Shown here piece by piece: positions 59,036 through 64,000 of a stretch of DNA of 64,000 nucleotides (the stretch's first letter is position 1; every line of letters begins with the position of its first letter). Below the pieces are notes generated by a model that ran no database searches, had not been told where the DNA came from, and saw only the letters and a list, made by a program, of their open reading frames with translations. The stretch lies in assembly GCA_946699065.1 (NCBI GenBank), contig CAMPDV010001937.1, positions 18,850-82,849 on the forward strand, given 5' to 3'. Made by a program: the position numbers and the translations under genes. Origin of the DNA: Loxodes magnus. Taxonomy: Eukaryota; Ciliophora; Karyorelictea; Loxodida; Loxodidae.

Positions 59036-61353
59036 ATATTTTTAAACTTTAGACTTTACAATTTAAGAAGTTAATTATTAACATTAGGTAAAATTTACTA
59101 AACATTTAAGTTAGGTATTAAAATTCTAAAGAACTATACGTAGTTAAAATTATTGATCTTTAATCAAGGTTAAAGATTATAGTTAAGTATAAAGGTTTTT
59201 TAAGATTGAGTGATTTAATATTGAAGAGTTTTAAAATAAAATAAAGATTTTACAATTTAAGTTAGCTAACCTTTATAAAATAAAGTATAAGTTTGAGATA
59301 TTTATAATTTTTATCTTAAAAGCAATAGCTTAGAAATTATATATATTTAAGTGTTTGAAATGAAAGTATTAATTGGCTAGATTTTTTTAATGGTAAAAAA
59401 GAATAATTTATCTTTTTGAAGTAAATAACGATTGTTATGTTAAAAATTAGTCAACTTTTATAGGCCTCTTTTCTTAGAATTTTACACTAATGAACATTTT
59501 TATGATGTAATTAAAAATAAATTTTAAATTTTTTAAGAAAAAATTTTATTTAATTTTTATAATTTATTTTATAATAAAAATTAAAAAAATGAAAGTTTTT
59601 TATTTAATTAAAATATTTAATAGCTTATTTTTTGAATCTTAAATGATTTAATTCACTATTTTAATTTATATTAATTTTTTTCCTTAAATATTTTACTTTT
59701 TTAATGAAATTTTAAAATTTCTAAAATCTAATATAAATTTAATTATTTAATTTATTAAAAAAATAATTATTTTAATCATTAAAATTTATTAAACTTAAAT
59801 TCATTAAAAAAATAATAAGTTAAAAACATAAGAAAAATAGCTAGTTTTTTTATTAAATTAAAAGAATTGTTTTTTGCTCAATGTTTACTAGTGGAAGACA
59901 TTTTAGAGACTGGTTAATATTTTAAATTACTGGATAAAATAAAGGAAGTTGGGGAAATAAATTATATATATAAATTAAAGTATGATTTAGTGGTAAATTT
60001 TATAAAAAAAATTAAAAAAGCTTAAGGATAAGAATTAAAATTTTAAAGTTTTTATACTATCAAAATTAAAAACGAAAAGAAATTCTGTAATTCTTTTATT
60101 AAAAATAATATTATAATAGTACGATTTCATTTAATTTAGATAAAGAGGATTTAAAAATCAATAGAAAAAACTAAAAAATAAAAATTTGCTTTTTGCTATT
60201 CGTTTTATTCTAGACAAGATTTTGAGGACATAACTAAAAAAATTTATTTTCAAAATAAAAAATAGAAGTTATAATTAAAATTATTATAAATTATATAATA
60301 ATAGTGCTAATTTTATTTAAAAAAAATTTATTAAGAAGAATTATAAACAGTTTACTATTAAAAAAAATTTAATTAGATAAATCAGATCTTTTTTGCAATA
60401 TGTTTTTATTATGGAAAAATTAAAATTTATAAAAGATCAAGTTCAAAATTTTTATGTCAATATTATTTTAATTTAGAATATAAAAATTAAAAAGCTAAAG
60501 GGAATATAAAATTTTAGCAATTGTAAAAACTAAATATAAGAAATAGTAAAAATTTGCTTTAATGATAAATAAAATAACTTAAAAATTTGAAAATTATTTA
60601 AAAGCAATTAAATATTTAACAAATTATCAAATATTTTAATTCATTTTTCAAAATTGATTATGGAATTTTTCGCACTTTGAAAAAAATAAAAAAGTGAATA
60701 AATAAAGTTAAAAATTATATCTTAATTTAATCAATTTATAGAAAAAATTGTAATTCTCTTTAAAATAATTTTTTAGTGCTGATCATTTGAATAAAGAAAG
60801 ATAAAAGTAGTACATATTAAATTGCTTTATTTTTTACATTTATTCAAATAAAAAATGCTCATTTAAAAATGAAAAATTTTATAAGTATTCATTTTATTTA
60901 ACTTTATAAATAAATAAAAAAATTTTATTATAGAGCGCGTAGCATACCGTTGGTGCGCAGCTTTTTATAATAAAAGCATTAACATTTAAATTAAAAAAAT
61001 TTCTAAAAATTAAATAAAGAATTAACTAAATAAAACTTAAAATGTTTTAAATAAAAAAATAACATTAAAAAATAAATTTACTATAAATTATTCATAAAAT
61101 TAACAAAATTGTAATACTTTATAAAAGAAAAAATTAAAATAAATATAAAGTTAATAAATTTTTAAAGTTAAAAAATAACAAAAGGAAGAAGCAATAAAAT
61201 AAAAAATAAATGATCTAATATCGCATTTGCAACTGAAAAAGGAATAAAGTAAGCTAACTCTTGATTGCCTAAAATTATTAACATAATGTAAAATTAATTA
61301 ATTAATGAACTAAGACAAAATAAGATAGATATTACCATAACATATGAATTGGG
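59036..61353. other. AT-rich stretch with a small GC-rich hairpin-like patch
   Basis: No gene recognised. At 60,932-60,965 a short GC-rich patch (gagcgcgtagcataccgttg...tgcgcagc) stands out in very AT-rich DNA and has partial inverted symmetry. Confidence 0.4.
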
Positions 61354-61488
61354 AAGGAGCAGCCGAAGAAATATGGAGGAGCACTAGCATATGCAGATGA
61401 TTTACTTGGAGTTATTCATCCAGATAAACGGGAATATGATTTTGCGTTATCTAAAAATTTATTGAAAAAAAAAATATGGACATACTGA
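61354..61488 (+). mobile_element. LINE reverse-transcriptase fragment
   Basis: A 44-codon frame reads KEQPKKYGGALAYADDLLG then IHPDKREYDFALSKNLL. GALAYADDLL is the catalytic YADD motif of a reverse transcriptase in its usual non-LTR setting. It differs from the LINE at 44-51 kb (WADDLILLS) and is on the other strand, so it is a remnant of another element. No other RT motif is recognisable around it. Confidence 0.65.
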
Positions 61489-62699
61489 TAAATAAAATGT
61501 ATGATCTATAACGGAAACTCTTGAGGGAAGTTGAAAATATTATAATTATCAAACAGAGAAAGAAAGAATAAAAGAATTTAAATGTTTAGGACACTGAATT
61601 TAAGAAAACATTTAATTCTAAAGCATCTCTTTAATTGAAGCATCTAAAATTTAGAATCAAATTTAATTTTGATTATTTTTTCTATAATTTCTGTTTAATA
61701 TTATTCTTCAAAATATTTTTTTAATTCAACTTTATTTTTCTAACTATGCTAATATTTTTATTTTTTCTGCCAAACTTATCACGAAGAAGTTAAGTACTTT
61801 TATTTAATTAGTAAATCAGTTTTCATGAGTCAATTTTTAAATATTATCCTTTTAAATTTTAAGTTTTAATTCATCAAATTTTTTTTTTAGTTTTTCCTAA
61901 AGATTATTAATAAAACTATTTACAATTATTAAATATTAATATGATCGTCTGATAAATTAGTTCACAATGAAATTATGTATCTTAATGTTTATAATAGTTA
62001 AGCATAAATCTTAAGTTTGTATTCTTAATGGACTATGATAATTTTACATTCTCATTTGATTCCCAATTTCTATCTAATAAAGATTCTTATTTCTATCCTA
62101 ATTCTTATTAATGATATCTTACCTTTTTAAAGATATTTTGAGTCCTTGATGTGAATTTCAACAGGTTATTAATTTTTTAGCTAAAAGAATGGTTTTGCGT
62201 AATGAATTAACATTATATTTAATTATCTTATGATTATAAGTAATAAAATGAATAAAAATATGTAAAATAAAGATTATTTTTAGAATTTAATAAGCTATAA
62301 GCATTAAAAATTAAATAGTTATTATTATAATTTTTTAATTATTTTAAAACATTTATTAAAAAAGAGTTTATGAGAATTGATGCTCTTATTAGTAATAAAT
62401 AAAATATTATAAGCAATTTTATATTTAAATCATAAATAAAAATAATTATTTTCTTAGATTATTATCAATATTTTCGTTTTTAATAGGATAGTATACCAAA
62501 TATTATAAGTAATAACTTAAAATATCTAAATTTCAAATACATTTTTATAATTTAATTATCTTAAAACATGCTAAAGAAAATCTATTCTTTTATACTAGAT
62601 TTAAATTATAATAAGTGATTAAACAATCCATAAATGTCTAGTTTTGTTATTTAATAAAAAGTTTTAAACATTTATTACTTTAAATGTTATTTTTTAAGT
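61489..62699. other. AT-rich stretch, no gene seen
   Basis: No recognisable coding or RNA sequence. Confidence 0.4.
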
Positions 62700-62861
62700 A
62701 TGGCTCACTTGAAAGAAACATCACATCATACCTGCTCATTTCAATCAGGTAGGATTGTAGGCAATAGATATTAATATAATGTTCATAGAGGAACCAACTT
62801 TAGAGCTTCTTATGTACTTATTTCATTTGAAAAAATTAAGTAGATTTACTTAATTAAATGA
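62700..62861 (+). CDS. Small ORF, 53 residues
   Basis: Frame from ATG to TGA starting MAHLKETSHHTCSFQ, then GRIVGNRYQYNVHRG. Balanced composition makes it a plausible exon. A second protein-like frame at 62,920-63,120 (NNEYVKAIIEDSKVSLYW) follows and might be a downstream exon. No family recognised. Confidence 0.35.
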
Positions 62862-63122
62862 AAACCTTCTTAGTAAAAACATCCATAAAATGTTAGCATT
62901 TAATTTTGGTAATATCTCAAAAATAAAAAGAAGTTTTGTTGATATTGAATAATGAATATGTTAAAGCAATAATAGAAGACTCAAAAGTAAGTCTTTATTG
63001 GTTTCTAGATGAAGACAATTTTGACAATAAAGAGATAAAAAATTGCAATAGGATGAGTGTTTTAAAAAGAATAAATAGTGATAAATTTATTAAAGATAAG
63101 CTATTTATAATTTATTATTAAT
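62862..63122 (+). CDS. Coding-like stretch, possible exon
   Basis: The frame through 62,921-63,120 has credible composition, including LYWFLDEDNFDNKEI and MSVLKRINSDKF, then dissolves into AT-rich sequence without a TGA. No clear start; only non-ATG codons lie at its 5' edge. Perhaps part of the same gene as the ORF at 62,700. Confidence 0.3.
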
Positions 63123-64000
63123 ATATTAAAAAATATTAAAAACAATTAATAAAACTTAATTTGATAAATCCATTTAATTAGATTGATTAAATTATGCTAT
63201 TAAAATAGTGGAAAAACTATATTTTAAAATAAAATATTTATAGTGTAAAAAATAATAAAATTTATAATATATTATAGCTTTTATATTTAAATTAATTTTA
63301 ATTAAATTATTATTATAATCGCAGCAATGGATAATGCTAAAGAAAATTAATAAAATTGGTATTTCAATCATAACTTAGTTTTATAGTAGAGCAAATAAAA
63401 ATAAATCTAATTAAAGGATGTTAAAGTTTCTTTCATAATTAAAGAAAAAAATAAGATAATGTAATGAAAATATATGATATATAAAATTTAACAATAAATA
63501 AATTTAAAATAATATAATATTCTAAATAGATATAAAATAATTAGTATTAGATATTATAAAAACATATTAATCAGTTTAAAAAATTCAATCTATTTTAAAA
63601 AATGTTATCATTTTAATTATCTTTTTATTTTTCGTTTCAATTATTTTTATTATTAAGTTTTTCAATACTTTTAACCATTTATAAAAATTCCTTTATCATT
63701 TTTTTTATTTTTACTTTATTCTGAAAATTTTAAACCTTTTCACCCAAACTTTATTTTCAAATTTTTTTCCTTTCACACTATTCCTTCTTATTCAAATTTT
63801 AGAACCCTTTTTTAAAAAAACCTTTTCAAAAAAATTAATTCCGTTTAATAAAATTTTATTACCAACACCCACTAACACCTTTAAAAAATTTTAGTCCCTT
63901 CTCAAATCCCCATCCAGCTCTACACTTTCTTGGCCATCACAAAAAAATCCCCTATAGTGCTAATCGCTGAGCAAAAACAAATTTTTTATTTTCACAATTC
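63123..64000. other. AT-rich end of window with homopolymer-like tail
   Basis: No gene seen. From about 63,600 the sequence is dominated by runs of T, A and C of increasing length, unlike the rest of the window. It may be true simple sequence or lower-quality sequence at an assembly edge. Confidence 0.35.

Noticed and set aside
62936-63722. Very long frame continuing from the small exon to 63.7 kb
   Set aside because: Beyond 63,120 the frame stays open only because G is nearly absent; the product is low-complexity and not protein-like.
63600-64000. Telomere-like or regulatory C-rich repeat at the window end
   Set aside because: C runs are irregular and do not form a CCCCAA-type repeat; simple sequence or poor-quality sequence is likelier.

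Overview
The window is AT-rich eukaryotic DNA that reads as a ciliate. Long open frames appear only when TAA and TAG are read as glutamine and TGA is the main stop. Recognisable families come out this way: RING and ubiquitin-like domains, NACHT NTPase, WD40 repeats and LINE reverse transcriptase. The mix of a large inverted-repeat element, a non-LTR retrotransposon and decayed host genes resembles germline (micronuclear) DNA of a Tetrahymena-like ciliate. Short introns and TGA at conserved tryptophans leave a karyorelict-like code open, so I do not name a species. No rRNA, tRNA, telomere repeat or CRISPR array was recognised.

Layout. 1.2-18.4 kb: a structure with two ~4 kb inverted arms around ~9 kb of interior genes; none of its proteins is recognised. 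18.5-20.2 kb: unknown ORFs on both strands. 21.9-24.7 kb: a damaged NACHT gene. 26.7-27.3 kb: an unknown minus-strand coding stretch. 28.6-33.2 kb (minus): the outstanding locus. 33.9-39.8 kb (plus): pieces of a large membrane protein. 40.0-42.3 kb: isolated GC-richer coding-like islands. 43.2-50.9 kb (minus): a LINE with a 782-residue first ORF, a shortened endonuclease, a reverse transcriptase and 3' repeats. 52.0-52.2 kb: a possible P-loop fragment. 58.1-59.0 kb: decayed WD40 repeats. 61.4 kb: a second reverse-transcriptase scrap. The rest is AT-rich with no supported gene.

The main discovery candidate is at 28,595-33,237, minus strand. A 178-codon exon encodes a RING finger plus a ubiquitin-like domain. 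It is followed by 149 consecutive intron-like segments, most of 14-26 nt, each starting GT (or GC) and ending AG. Exactly 3 nt separates neighbours 145 times; the only other internal exons are 27, 45 and 21 nt, also whole codons. The central 110 units have been homogenised into a 27-bp tandem array: 24 nt of near-constant intron-like sequence plus a variable triplet. The flanking units differ from each other in sequence and length but keep the same grammar, which a plain minisatellite does not explain. Removing every intron-like segment would give a 412-residue reading frame, provided TGA is read as sense. I call this a one-codon-per-exon gene; it needs transcript evidence.
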